From contig NZ_CP059472.1 of the NCBI RefSeq assembly GCF_014041915.1, positions 1,860,001 through 1,924,000 of the forward strand: 64,000 nt of DNA, read 5' to 3'. The DNA comes from Marnyiella aurantia (lineage in GTDB: Bacteria; Bacteroidota; Bacteroidia; Flavobacteriales; Weeksellaceae). The position numbers and the translations under genes were made by a program. Shown here piece after piece: positions 25,492-33,730 of this stretch (the stretch's first letter is position 1; each line of letters opens with the position of its first letter). Under the pieces are notes generated by a model that worked only from the letters and a program-made list of their open reading frames with translations, was not told the origin of the DNA and did no database searches.

Positions 25492-25761
25492 TTACTTTGC
25501 TAAAGGATGGCGCGGCGGTCTTGGAGGTCGGGGTGGTGCATCCGGCCGGCGGGGTGTATCTCCCGGATAAAGTTTTTGTCCGTCCGGAGTTATAATATAT
25601 GGTCTTTCACCCGGTTTAGGCGGTGCAGGTCTTGCCTTCTTCGCCTTTTTATTTTTCAGGAATTTGGGTAGTGGCGGCTTCGGTGGTTTAGGCGGAAGTC
25701 TTTGTGCCGAAGTATACCCTAAACCCATTATAATAAGCACTGATGTCAGAATATTTTTCAT
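25492..25761 (-). CDS. small proline-rich exported protein
   Basis: The 89-residue product has a signal peptide (MKNILTSVLIIMGLGYTSAQ). The mature 69 residues are rich in Pro, Lys and Arg: RLPPKPPKPPLPKFLKNKKA, later PDAPPRPPRPPRHPLAK. A short non-repetitive middle reads GERPYIITPDGQKLYPGD. The result is a strongly basic, probably unfolded periplasmic peptide with a polyproline-type structure. No family is recognised. It could be a cell-wall or membrane-associated linker or an antimicrobial-like peptide; both are guesses. The next gene downstream, at 25074, is 34 nt away and may be co-transcribed. Confidence 0.6.
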   Translation of the reverse strand: MKNILTSVLIIMGLGYTSAQRLPPKPPKPPLPKFLKNKKAKKARPAPPKPGERPYIITPDGQKLYPGDTPRRPDAPPRPPRPPRHPLAK

Positions 25762-25822
25762 GATGCAAATATTTTAAGGATTGCAGATTCAAAAACGGTG
25801 CTAGACCACAAGCTGATTCAAA

Positions 25823-25856
25823 TTGTGAATACAATCAGCGAAATTTTGTAAATTTG
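25823..25856 (+). promoter_or_regulatory. probable promoter of mfd
   Basis: TTG at 25823-25825 and TAAATTTG at 25849-25856 are separated by 23 nt. A transcript from here would carry the hairpin at 25871-25894 in its leader. Confidence 0.45.
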
Positions 25857-25870
25857 TAAGGTGTAAAAAG

Positions 25871-25901
25871 CGGTTTCAGAATATCCTGAAACCGTATTTT
25901 T
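25871..25901 (+). terminator. terminator-like hairpin in the mfd leader
   Basis: A perfect 9-bp stem (25871-25879 with 25886-25894, CGGTTTCAG/CTGAAACCG) has a 6-nt loop, A5 before it and TATTTTT after it. It lies between divergent genes, so it is not at the end of a plus-strand gene. It may attenuate mfd or stop stray transcription. The following TATTTTTG (25895-25902) also matches a -7 box, so a second mfd promoter is an alternative reading. Confidence 0.55.
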
Positions 25902-25919
25902 GCTTGCTATTTATTACGA

Positions 25920-28900
25920 ATGGAATTAAAAAACATCAGTGATGGTTTATTGCCTGAACTCCTCAGGTTAAATTTTGGCGAAACACTTTTTACTGAACTT
26001 GAGAAGAACAGGACGGTAACTGTGAAAGGATATGCCGGTTCTGCACCCTCTGTGTTGGCTGCCGAATATTTTATCGTACATAAGAAAACAGTTCTTTTCC
26101 TTGTTAATGACAAAGAGGAGGGGTTATATATCACCGCCGAGATGGAAGAACTGGTGGGACAGGAGAATGTGCTTTACTTCCCGCCGTCGTATCTTGAGCC
26201 CTATCAGGTGGAGAAAGTCCAGAACGCAAACCTCGTACTGCGAACTGAAGTTCTGAATGCACTTAACTCGGCGTCCAAAGCGCGTGTAATTGTAGCACCT
26301 TTTGCTGCTTTGAGTGAGAAAGTACTTCAACAGGATGATTTTAAAGCTATTACCCATACTGTAAAGGTGGGAGATCTTCTGGATTTTGAATTTTTACTGG
26401 AACTGCTTACCCAGTACGATTTCCATCAGACTGATTTCGTGTCAGAACCCGGAGAATTTTCACTCAGGGGCGGGATCCTTGATGTCTTTTCCTATTCCGG
26501 GGAGCAGCCTTACCGTATCACGTTTTTCGGCAGTGAAGTGGAGAGTATCAAAATTTTTGATCTGGAAACCCAGCTTTCCAAGTCTTCGGTCCCTGAATTT
26601 CAATTGGTATCCAATATGAATTTCACAGCGTCCGGAACGAAGATTTCCTTTTTCGACCTGCTGCAAACCGATTCAATAGTGATTTCGAAAGATGCGTATC
26701 TCGGTATCAAGAGAATCAGGGATTTTTTTGCCAAAGCAGAACAGAATTTTGGTGAGCTGAGTACAACCCTGAAACACCAGCCACCTGCAGAACTTTTCAT
26801 TTCTGAAACTGTGCTGACCGAAAAAATTTCATCTTTTGCACTGTTGGATTTTACAAAACAACAGTTTTTCACCTCCGGCCTGTTACAAATCAACCAGCAG
26901 CCCCAGCCCGTTTTTAATAAAAATTTTGAAATGCTGGCTCATGACCTGAAGGAAAAGAAGGCGCTGGGTTATCAAACCTGGATTTCATTTTCATCGGAAA
27001 AGCAGAAGGACAGGCTGGAAAGTATTCTGGAAGAACTCAATCATGACGTTTCCTTCCGCTCCTTCAAAAGTGAACTGCATGAGGGCTTTGTCGATGCTGA
27101 CTTAAAGATTTCGGTATATACTGACCATCAGATTTTCGACAGGTTCCAGCGCTTCAAAGCGAAAAATAATTTCGCTAAATCAGAACAGCTTACCCTGAAG
27201 GATATGATGTCGCTGAAGGTAGGTGATTATATTGCTCACATAGATCACGGCATAGGTAAGTTTATGGGTCTAGTGAAGATTAACAATAACGGAAAAGTTC
27301 AGGAATGTTTTAAACTGGTTTACAAGAATCAGGATCTACTTTATGTAAGCATACATTCCCTGGATAAGATTTCCAAATACAACGGTCCCGACGGAAAGGA
27401 AATAGTGCTTTCGAAACTGGGTTCTCCGGCCTGGAAATCCCTGAAGCAGAAAACAAAAGCCAAAGTAAAGCAGATCGCCTTTGACCTTATAAAACTCTAC
27501 GCACAGCGCAAAACGGCAAAAGGCTTCAGTTTCACACCGGATTCCTATCTTCAGAATGAACTGGAAGCGAGCTTTATTTATGAGGACACACCGGATCAGG
27601 AGAAGGCCACCAATGATGTAAAGAAAGATATGGAAGCGCAAACCGTTATGGACAGGCTGGTTTGCGGCGATGTAGGTTTCGGGAAGACGGAAGTAGCCAT
27701 ACGTGCAGCCTTCAAAGCCGCTACAGACGGCAAGCAGGTGGCAATGCTGGTACCCACCACTATTCTGGCATTTCAGCATTTCCGGAGTTTCCAGGAAAGG
27801 CTGAAGGATTTTCCTGTTGAAATTTCCTATATGAACCGCTTCCGGACCGCCAAACAAAAAGCTGAGACACTTGCTGGATTGAAGGATGGCAAACTCGACA
27901 TTGTTATCGGCACCCATCAACTCGTTTCGGATAAGGTAAAATTTAAAGACCTGGGACTGCTCATTATTGATGAGGAGCATAAATTCGGCGTTTCGGTTAA
28001 GGATAAGCTTAAGACGATGAAGGCCAATGTAGATACACTGACTTTAACCGCAACTCCAATTCCGCGGACGCTTCAGTTTTCCCTGATGGCCGCGCGGGAC
28101 CTGTCGGTTATCAAGACTCCGCCGCCTAACCGCCAGCCGGTAGAAACCCATATTGTAGGTTTTGATGAAGAACTCATCCGAGATGCTGTATCCTATGAGA
28201 TTCAGCGTGACGGTCAGGTGTTTTTCATCAACAACAGGATTGAGAATTTGAAGGATATTGCCGGACTCATCCAAAGGCTTGTGCCCGATGCAAAGGTGAT
28301 TACAGGACACGGCCAGATGGAAGGCAAACAGCTAGAGCAAAATGTTCTGGATTTTATGAACGGTAAATATGATGTGCTGGTGTCCACAACCATTGTGGAA
28401 AGTGGGGTAGATGTTCCCAACGCCAACACTATTTTCATCAATGATGCGCAGCGGTTTGGTATGGCAGATCTGCACCAGATGCGGGGGCGTGTTGGGCGAA
28501 GTAACCGCAAGGCTTTCTGCTATCTTATAACACCACCCTTCGATATGGTAACTTCTGATGCACGCAAACGACTGGAAGCCATTGAGCAGTTTTCAGATCT
28601 GGGCAGCGGCTTCCAGATTGCCATGAAGGATCTTGAAATCCGGGGCGCAGGTGATCTTTTGGGCGCCGAGCAAAGTGGATTCATTAATGAGATGGGTTTC
28701 GAAACCTATCAGAAGATTATGCAGGAAGCACTGGAGGAACTGCAGCACAATGAAGAATTTGAAGATCTTTTTGAAAATGAAGAGGACCGCCGTAAGCTTA
28801 TAAGTACTGCCAAAGAAGTAAATATAGACACTGACCTGGAACTGATGCTGCCGGACAGCTATGTACAGAGCACCGAAGAAAGGCTCAGTCTGTATCAGAG

Positions 28901-29273
28901 ACTGGCAGATGTGAAATCTGCCGCAGATCTGGCTGTATTTGAGAATGAGTTGACCGACCGTTTCGGAGCCTTGCCTCCGGAAGCGCGCAATCTGCTGAAA
29001 TCCGTTGAGTTGAAATGGCTGGCTGCGGAGGTCGGTTTTGACAAACTGATAGTGAAGAACGGTGTGTTCCTGGGTTACTTTCCGGCAAATCCACAGGATA
29101 AATTCTACCAGAGTGATAAATTCCGGCATATCATCACGTACCTAACTCAGAATCCTGCAGAGGCTACTTTAAAGGAAAAAAACACCAGCGACGGTACTCA
29201 ATTGATGATGCGCAAGGAGAAGGTTAAGAATGTGGATGAGGTAACAGCGGTATTGGAAAGAATTTTAAATTAA
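25920..29273 (+). CDS. mfd: transcription-repair coupling factor Mfd
   Basis: Mfd removes RNA polymerase stalled at DNA damage and recruits the UvrA/B excision machinery. The 1117-residue protein has the usual order. A UvrB-like N-terminal region (about 1-330) contains RGGILDVFSY. The RNA-polymerase-interaction domain (about 430-510) contains LKVGDYIAHIDHGIGKFMGL. Superfamily 2 helicase motors follow: Walker A is VCGDVGFGKTEVA near 580, IIDEEHKFG near 680 is the Walker B, and TATPIPRTLQ is motif III. A TRG motif comes next (DLHQMRGRVGRSNRKAF), then the C-terminal TRCF domain. It stands alone, with a promoter and a leader hairpin upstream and no visible terminator after it. Confidence 0.97.
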   Translation: MELKNISDGLLPELLRLNFGETLFTELEKNRTVTVKGYAGSAPSVLAAEYFIVHKKTVLFLVNDKEEGLYITAEMEELVGQENVLYFPPSYLEPYQVEKVQNANLVLRTEVLNALNSASKARVIVAPFAALSEKVLQQDDFKAITHTVKVGDLLDFEFLLELLTQYDFHQTDFVSEPGEFSLRGGILDVFSYSGEQPYRITFFGSEVESIKIFDLETQLSKSSVPEFQLVSNMNFTASGTKISFFDLLQTDSIVISKDAYLGIKRIRDFFAKAEQNFGELSTTLKHQPPAELFISETVLTEKISSFALLDFTKQQFFTSGLLQINQQPQPVFNKNFEMLAHDLKEKKALGYQTWISFSSEKQKDRLESILEELNHDVSFRSFKSELHEGFVDADLKISVYTDHQIFDRFQRFKAKNNFAKSEQLTLKDMMSLKVGDYIAHIDHGIGKFMGLVKINNNGKVQECFKLVYKNQDLLYVSIHSLDKISKYNGPDGKEIVLSKLGSPAWKSLKQKTKAKVKQIAFDLIKLYAQRKTAKGFSFTPDSYLQNELEASFIYEDTPDQEKATNDVKKDMEAQTVMDRLVCGDVGFGKTEVAIRAAFKAATDGKQVAMLVPTTILAFQHFRSFQERLKDFPVEISYMNRFRTAKQKAETLAGLKDGKLDIVIGTHQLVSDKVKFKDLGLLIIDEEHKFGVSVKDKLKTMKANVDTLTLTATPIPRTLQFSLMAARDLSVIKTPPPNRQPVETHIVGFDEELIRDAVSYEIQRDGQVFFINNRIENLKDIAGLIQRLVPDAKVITGHGQMEGKQLEQNVLDFMNGKYDVLVSTTIVESGVDVPNANTIFINDAQRFGMADLHQMRGRVGRSNRKAFCYLITPPFDMVTSDARKRLEAIEQFSDLGSGFQIAMKDLEIRGAGDLLGAEQSGFINEMGFETYQKIMQEALEELQHNEEFEDLFENEEDRRKLISTAKEVNIDTDLELMLPDSYVQSTEERLSLYQRLADVKSAADLAVFENELTDRFGALPPEARNLLKSVELKWLAAEVGFDKLIVKNGVFLGYFPANPQDKFYQSDKFRHIITYLTQNPAEATLKEKNTSDGTQLMMRKEKVKNVDEVTAVLERILN

Positions 29274-29312
29274 ATTTTAAACGAAGTACATCCGTATCTT
29301 TAAATCAGTTAG

Positions 29313-29329
29313 ATTTGTTTGAAACAAAT
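29313..29329. repeat. 17-nt inverted repeat overlapping the promoter of lipoprotein 1
   Basis: ATTTGTTT-G-AAACAAAT is a perfect 8-bp inverted repeat around one base. It overlaps the end of the -7-like box TAGATTTG (29310-29317), 5 nt before the ATG. It could be an operator or a leader hairpin. Confidence 0.5.
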
Positions 29330-29334
29330 TTAAT

Positions 29335-30189
29335 ATGAAAAGATATTTACACTGCCTTTGCTGCATCTCACTGCTTACTTTAATTCTCTCCTGTGTACCG
29401 CCGGATCCGGCAATGGTTTATGGCTGGAACAGCAATACGCCCGTGAGCACGATTACCGGACCCCGAATCCTTCATAAGATAGACAGTGCCAACATTACGC
29501 ATACCGAGTATTTTTCGACTCCGGGCGGAGTACTGGAGCAGGTGAAATTCTATAAAACCAATAACCAGATCACTGTATCTTACAACCTCAATAACAGCGT
29601 GAGCAAAATGTTATTGACTTCAGGGACACATACAATGGATTTGAATTATACTTATAATTCTGCCGGCAAAGTTACCAATGCGATATTAAAAAAGAATGTG
29701 ATGGGTATAGTTTCGGAAGAAGCCCATTTTTGGTTGACATATAACAGTGCGGGCAAGCTGATAAAACTGGACCGTAAATCGATATTGGCGCCTTACAACG
29801 GTACTTTTACTCATTACGGTGTCGTAAACCTGACATGGTCCGGCGACAATGTTGTTAAGGTTGCAGAGAATCATATGGGTATCATTCATCCCGATGGCAG
29901 TCTGGAGCCCCTGGACCCAATGGGTAACACGGTTTATAAGTTTGAGGATTACGACAACAAAATAAGTCCGTACAGTACATTACCCAACGAGTTCCGTCTG
30001 GGTATGGGCATTATGGTAGGCTCGCTTACCTTCTATCAGTATAGTTACAACAACAATTTGAAAATGCAGATGGAATTTTTCAATTTTCCGCCTGTCATTA
30101 CTTATGGAAATTATATTTATGATACTCATAATTATCCGGTATCTGATCCCACCGGTGTAGCTAAAATCATCTATAAACCTATTCTTTAA
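29335..30189 (+). CDS. lipoprotein, member 1 of a four-gene paralogous array
   Basis: The 284-residue protein has a lipoprotein signal (lipid cysteine C20, LTLILSC). The body is a run of YD-type beta strands (LNYTYNSAGKVTNAIL, FWLTYNSAGKLIKLDRK, LTWSGDNVVKVAEN). These are followed by FEDYDNKISPYSTLPNEF and a final strand pair ending YIYDTHNYPVSD. The three genes after it share the same layout and the motif [YF]D-x4-[SN]PY-x2-[LI]. It looks like the DUF4595/YD-repeat lipoproteins of Bacteroidota, probably outer-membrane-anchored. The function is unknown. A 17-bp inverted repeat (29313-29329) overlaps the -7-like TAGATTTG just upstream. Confidence 0.7.
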   Translation: MKRYLHCLCCISLLTLILSCVPPDPAMVYGWNSNTPVSTITGPRILHKIDSANITHTEYFSTPGGVLEQVKFYKTNNQITVSYNLNNSVSKMLLTSGTHTMDLNYTYNSAGKVTNAILKKNVMGIVSEEAHFWLTYNSAGKLIKLDRKSILAPYNGTFTHYGVVNLTWSGDNVVKVAENHMGIIHPDGSLEPLDPMGNTVYKFEDYDNKISPYSTLPNEFRLGMGIMVGSLTFYQYSYNNNLKMQMEFFNFPPVITYGNYIYDTHNYPVSDPTGVAKIIYKPIL

Positions 30190-30263
30190 TTTGAGTTGCA
30201 GGTAAATTTAAACGGCCATTTTGGGCTTTTTAATGTGAGGTTGTAAACTTTAACATCAAATTA

Positions 30264-30295
30264 TTGCCTTATCTTCAGAAAAAAAATTAGTTTTG
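30264..30295 (+). promoter_or_regulatory. promoter of lipoprotein 2
   Basis: TTG at 30264-30266, a 21-nt spacer and TAGTTTTG at 30288-30295 form a full Bacteroidota promoter 27 nt before the ATG. The second gene of the array can therefore be transcribed on its own. Confidence 0.6.
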
Positions 30296-30322
30296 TATGT
30301 TATAAAAGTATAAATTTTTAAT

Positions 30323-31198
30323 ATGAAGAGATTATTACAATTTTTCAGTCTGATAATAGGTCTGGCCGTATTTAATTCCTGTGCGGAGTCGGATCCCGCT
30401 GCTGTATACGGATTTGAAGACCCTAATGATATTTCGGGACCGAGGATTTTGAGGAAAGCATTTGCTGACAATAGTACGTTGGAGGATTATTCATTAAATA
30501 ATGGAAAACTTTTCAAAATAGACCGTGTAGCACAGGCAGGCGCAACAGTAGAAAATCAGACGATATATGTATATTATTTAGGAAACAGAATTTCCAAGAT
30601 GGAGATGATCGGTACAGTTCCCGGTGGAACCACAGGCGGAAAATACGTCCTGATTCCCAATTATGATAATGCAACAGGTAGAATGGTCAGCCTTATGAAT
30701 GACTTCTATGTTGGAAATACTCATACAAATCATTCCATCAGTATTTTTGAGTATGACGGTGCTGGCAGAGTGACTAAAGCATATAAGAAAACTGCAGCAG
30801 TAAATCCTGCGACGCCTAATATCTATGTTTATCCAAATACGGTCACAGACGCAATCACGTACGACGGACCAAACGTAGCAAAAGTGGAGTCCAGCAAAAA
30901 TGTTCTTGATATTAGCTCAGGAGTAATCTTAAGCACTGTGAAAAATACATATGAGTATGTAAACTACGACTGGAGAAACAATCCTTATCTGGGTATTTCC
31001 GATAATTACATAATCAATATTGCCAGTATATTTCCAGATATGTATTCTTATATGTCGGACAATAACCCTGCGAAAATGAAATTCACTTCGGGATCTTTGC
31101 CAATGGTGGAAACTGTTTATTCGTATAAATTTGATACGCATAATTACCCTGTATCCAACGGCACAAAATCTTATACCTATCAACCAGCTCCACAGTGA
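30323..31198 (+). CDS. lipoprotein, member 2 of the paralogous array
   Basis: The 291-residue protein has lipid cysteine C20 (LAVFNSCAESDP). The same layout of YD-type strands follows (IYVYYLGNRISKMEMIG, ISIFEYDGAGRVTKAYKK). The shared C-terminal motif appears as YVNYDWRNNPYLGISDNY, and the end as YKFDTHNYPVSNG. The opening of the mature part (CAESDPAAVYGFEDPNDISGPRIL) is similar to member 1 (PPDPAMVYGW ... ITGPRIL), so members 1 and 2 are the closest pair. The function is unknown; it is probably anchored in the outer membrane. Confidence 0.7.
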   Translation: MKRLLQFFSLIIGLAVFNSCAESDPAAVYGFEDPNDISGPRILRKAFADNSTLEDYSLNNGKLFKIDRVAQAGATVENQTIYVYYLGNRISKMEMIGTVPGGTTGGKYVLIPNYDNATGRMVSLMNDFYVGNTHTNHSISIFEYDGAGRVTKAYKKTAAVNPATPNIYVYPNTVTDAITYDGPNVAKVESSKNVLDISSGVILSTVKNTYEYVNYDWRNNPYLGISDNYIINIASIFPDMYSYMSDNNPAKMKFTSGSLPMVETVYSYKFDTHNYPVSNGTKSYTYQPAPQ

Positions 31199-31282
31199 TA
31201 GAAAATGAACTTGTAGGATCTTTCTAAACTGAAGTTTCACAGGTGCATACAATATTAAATTATGTAATTACAATCAATAAAA

Positions 31283-32164
31283 ATGAAAAATTTATTATAT
31301 CTATTTGTATCAATGTTTCTAATTCTTTCTGTTCAGTCGTGTAAACGAATTGGCGATGATGACGGGAACCTTCTTAATGATATGGACTATAACCAGGGAG
31401 GTATTGGTGAGGACCGTTTCCTGTATCAGGAGGTTACCTCGGCTGATACTATTGCAGGATATCATTACAACGGCAGAAAATTGGTCCGCGTAGAAGGGAA
31501 CAATACAGTTACCAATATCAGCTATTCAGGAGATCAAATCAATAAGATTGATTTTACCGGAGTTGTAGCTGGAGACAGTATCGTTTATGCACAGCTGTTT
31601 AACTACGATCCGAACAACAATACAAAACTTTCCACAATCACGGAAACAAGAACAGTTTATCCAAATATCGCTGCGCAAACTGCACCTCTTGTATTCCAGA
31701 AATCCAGAGCGCTGTACTCAATAAAGTTCAACGCAAATTCAAAGCTGGATTCTGTAATTACACGAAGTGGTAATGAGATACCTGCGCAAAATTTTGTCTT
31801 CACCTCTTACCAGAAGTCTGCTTATCAGTATGATACGCTTTGGAACGTTACTAAAGTAACAAACAGCTACGGTAATGTAGTTGGAAACGTTCTGGGTGCT
31901 GCCCTGCTAACTGAATCCTACGATTTCTCAAATTTCGATGATAAGAGAAGCCCTTACTCGCTTCTGCCTTTTGGTTACCTGCTGCACAAGACCTTTGAGA
32001 ATTCCTTTAATTCTTACCGTTTTTCTGCAAATAATCCGAAAAGAATAATGTATTCCAGCGACGCGATTCCACTGCCTATACTCTACAATACACTTTACAC
32101 TTACGATAATATCGGTTATGCGATATCCGGCTGGGGATCAAACTATGAGTACCGGCCTTTCTAA
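31283..32164 (+). CDS. lipoprotein, member 3 of the paralogous array
   Basis: The 293-residue protein has lipid cysteine C20 (LILSVQSCKRIGDDDG), with acidic residues soon after the cysteine, which is common in surface-exported lipoproteins. The body reads YHYNGRKLVRVEG and ISYSGDQINKIDFTG. The shared motif is FSNFDDKRSPYSLLPFGYLL and the end YTYDNIGYAISG. It belongs to the same family as its neighbours but is diverged. A terminator 19 nt after the stop codon (32183-32214) closes members 1-3 off from member 4. Confidence 0.7.
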   Translation: MKNLLYLFVSMFLILSVQSCKRIGDDDGNLLNDMDYNQGGIGEDRFLYQEVTSADTIAGYHYNGRKLVRVEGNNTVTNISYSGDQINKIDFTGVVAGDSIVYAQLFNYDPNNNTKLSTITETRTVYPNIAAQTAPLVFQKSRALYSIKFNANSKLDSVITRSGNEIPAQNFVFTSYQKSAYQYDTLWNVTKVTNSYGNVVGNVLGAALLTESYDFSNFDDKRSPYSLLPFGYLLHKTFENSFNSYRFSANNPKRIMYSSDAIPLPILYNTLYTYDNIGYAISGWGSNYEYRPF

Positions 32165-32182
32165 AAAGACAACATGAACTAC

Positions 32183-32214
32183 GGGAAATGCCACTGCATT
32201 TCCCTTTTATTTTA
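32183..32214 (+). terminator. Terminator after lipoprotein 3
   Basis: A perfect 9-bp stem (32183-32191 with 32196-32204, GGGAAATGC/GCATTTCCC) with a CACT loop is followed by TTTTATTTTA. It lies inside the longest open frame of member 4, which argues for the later start at 32222. Confidence 0.85.
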
Positions 32215-32221
32215 TATTTCT

Positions 32222-33070
32222 ATGACAACGAAAAATTTAAAACTCGCAGGCATTTCAATTACTGCAGCCTTAGCGGTGGCGTCCTGTGCAGAATCGTCCG
32301 GCGATTTAATTGGTTTGGAGAATGCACTGCCTGATTATACGAATGTGAAAGTTCTTAATAAAGTAAATATTGCCGAAGTTGGAGCTGCTGCGTATGATGT
32401 TAATTATATGTATAATGCCGGAAAACTTAATTCTGTAAGCACGAGCAATAACTCTGTGTCTTACTCTGTGGAGTACACCGGTACGCAGATTTCCAGGATC
32501 GTAAAAACTGACATGCAGGGTGCGCAGCCGCAGATTATTACATCCGTGCTGAGCTACAGTGGAAATGTACTTTCGCAGATTACAGGAACAATAACTGATG
32601 CAGGTACTGTTTCCGGAACTTTTAGATCTGACCTTATCTATATTGGTGCAAAGCCAACCCAGATTAAAACAACTATTTATTTGCCGGGCTCCACAGTAGA
32701 AGCCGGCAAATTGACCTCTGATCTGGAATACACCGGCAACAATCTTTCTAAATGGATCTATACTGCTGAGGTGAGCGCGGGACCTGTTATTGTTTCCCCG
32801 ATTCAGTTTACTGCAAACTTCAGCAATTACGACGTCAATATGAATCCTTACCGAACGTTGCCACTTTCTTATACTATTGCTACTGCAAATTTCGACATTG
32901 ACGGTGCAGGACCTACTGGATTTTCTTCAAATAATTATCAAACGGTTACTATACAGACAGGTGGCGCTTCGCAGTCTGAAAACATGACCCATATCTATGA
33001 TGCAGCAGGTTATCCAACCAAAACCCAGTCAGCATCGGCTATCTGGAACTTTGAGTATCAGAATCTGTAG
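32222..33070 (+). CDS. lipoprotein, member 4 of the paralogous array
   Basis: From the ATG at 32222 the product is 282 residues: MTTKNLKLAGISITAALAVA, then the lipobox cysteine at 22 and ESSGDLIG. The body has the same YD-type strands (VNYMYNAGKLNSVST, VEYTGTQISRIVK, LEYTGNNLSKWIYTAE). The motif is FSNYDVNMNPYRTLPLSY and the end HIYDAAGYPTKT. The upstream in-frame ATG at 32174 is rejected because the terminator of member 3 lies between it and 32222. A terminator follows at 33089-33117. Confidence 0.7.
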   Translation: MTTKNLKLAGISITAALAVASCAESSGDLIGLENALPDYTNVKVLNKVNIAEVGAAAYDVNYMYNAGKLNSVSTSNNSVSYSVEYTGTQISRIVKTDMQGAQPQIITSVLSYSGNVLSQITGTITDAGTVSGTFRSDLIYIGAKPTQIKTTIYLPGSTVEAGKLTSDLEYTGNNLSKWIYTAEVSAGPVIVSPIQFTANFSNYDVNMNPYRTLPLSYTIATANFDIDGAGPTGFSSNNYQTVTIQTGGASQSENMTHIYDAAGYPTKTQSASAIWNFEYQNL

Positions 33071-33088
33071 ATTTCCCGGTATTTACTA

Positions 33089-33122
33089 AAATCTCAACTT
33101 CTGTGAAGTTGGGATTTTTTGT
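33089..33122 (+). terminator. Terminator after lipoprotein 4
   Basis: A 13-bp stem with one G-T pair (33089-33101 with 33105-33117) and a 3-nt loop is followed by more Ts. Confidence 0.85.
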
Positions 33123-33132
33123 ACATATAATT

Positions 33133-33140
33133 TACATTTG
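33133..33140 (+). promoter_or_regulatory. -7 box of pth
   Basis: TACATTTG lies 22 nt before the GTG start of pth, just after the preceding terminator. Confidence 0.45.
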
Positions 33141-33162
33141 CAAACTATAAAAACTGAAGATA

Positions 33163-33726
33163 GTGAAGTACCTGATTGTAGGCCTTGGAAATAAGGGAGA
33201 AGAATATGCCGAAACGCGCCATAATATCGGTTTCAAGGTGGCAGAGAAGATTGCTGAAGCAGTAGAGGCGTCCTTTAAATCTGCGAATTTTGGCTTAATG
33301 GCTGAAGGAAAATATAAGGGCAGAAAAGTTTTTATTCTAAAGCCTGACACCTATATGAACCTTTCAGGCAATGCCGTAAAATACTGGCTGCAGAAGGAAA
33401 ATATTCCGGTTGAAAATCTTATGATCATAACGGACGACCTTTCGCTTCCCTTCGGTACACTTAGGATGAAGATGAAGGGTTCCGATGCAGGCCACAACGG
33501 CCTGAAAAGTATTCAGGAAAAACTTCAGACAAGCAACTATCCGAGGTTGCGATTTGGTATTTCTGCTGAATTTTCTGCCGGGAAACAAGTAAATTATGTG
33601 CTAGGTAAATGGGAAGAGCAGGAAAAAGAAAAACTCCCCGAACTCATCGGGAAGTTTTCAAATGCCTGTCTTTCTTTTGTATTTGCCGGCATACAGAATA
33701 CAATGACCGCCTTTAACGGCAAGTAA
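33163..33726 (+). CDS. pth: peptidyl-tRNA hydrolase
   Basis: Pth frees tRNA from peptidyl-tRNAs that drop off the ribosome. The 187-residue protein starts at a GTG (MKYLIVGLGNKGEEYAETRH). The family's active-site residues are visible: N10, H20, N66 in YMNLSG, D92 in ITDDLSLP and N112 in DAGHNGL. The length is usual. Initiation at GTG is chosen because the conserved sequence begins right there and a -7 box lies 22 nt upstream. It is convergent with the carbonic anhydrase gene, 4 nt apart. Confidence 0.96.
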   Translation: MKYLIVGLGNKGEEYAETRHNIGFKVAEKIAEAVEASFKSANFGLMAEGKYKGRKVFILKPDTYMNLSGNAVKYWLQKENIPVENLMIITDDLSLPFGTLRMKMKGSDAGHNGLKSIQEKLQTSNYPRLRFGISAEFSAGKQVNYVLGKWEEQEKEKLPELIGKFSNACLSFVFAGIQNTMTAFNGK

Positions 33727-33730
33727 CCGG

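Noticed and set aside
27336-27980. 214-residue minus-strand frame inside mfd
   Set aside because: Antisense to the conserved helicase motifs of mfd, with no promoter; it is a codon-composition shadow.
32174-32221. N-terminal extension of lipoprotein 4 from the ATG at 32174
   Set aside because: It would be translated through the terminator of the preceding gene and would put 16 extra residues before a clean lipoprotein signal.
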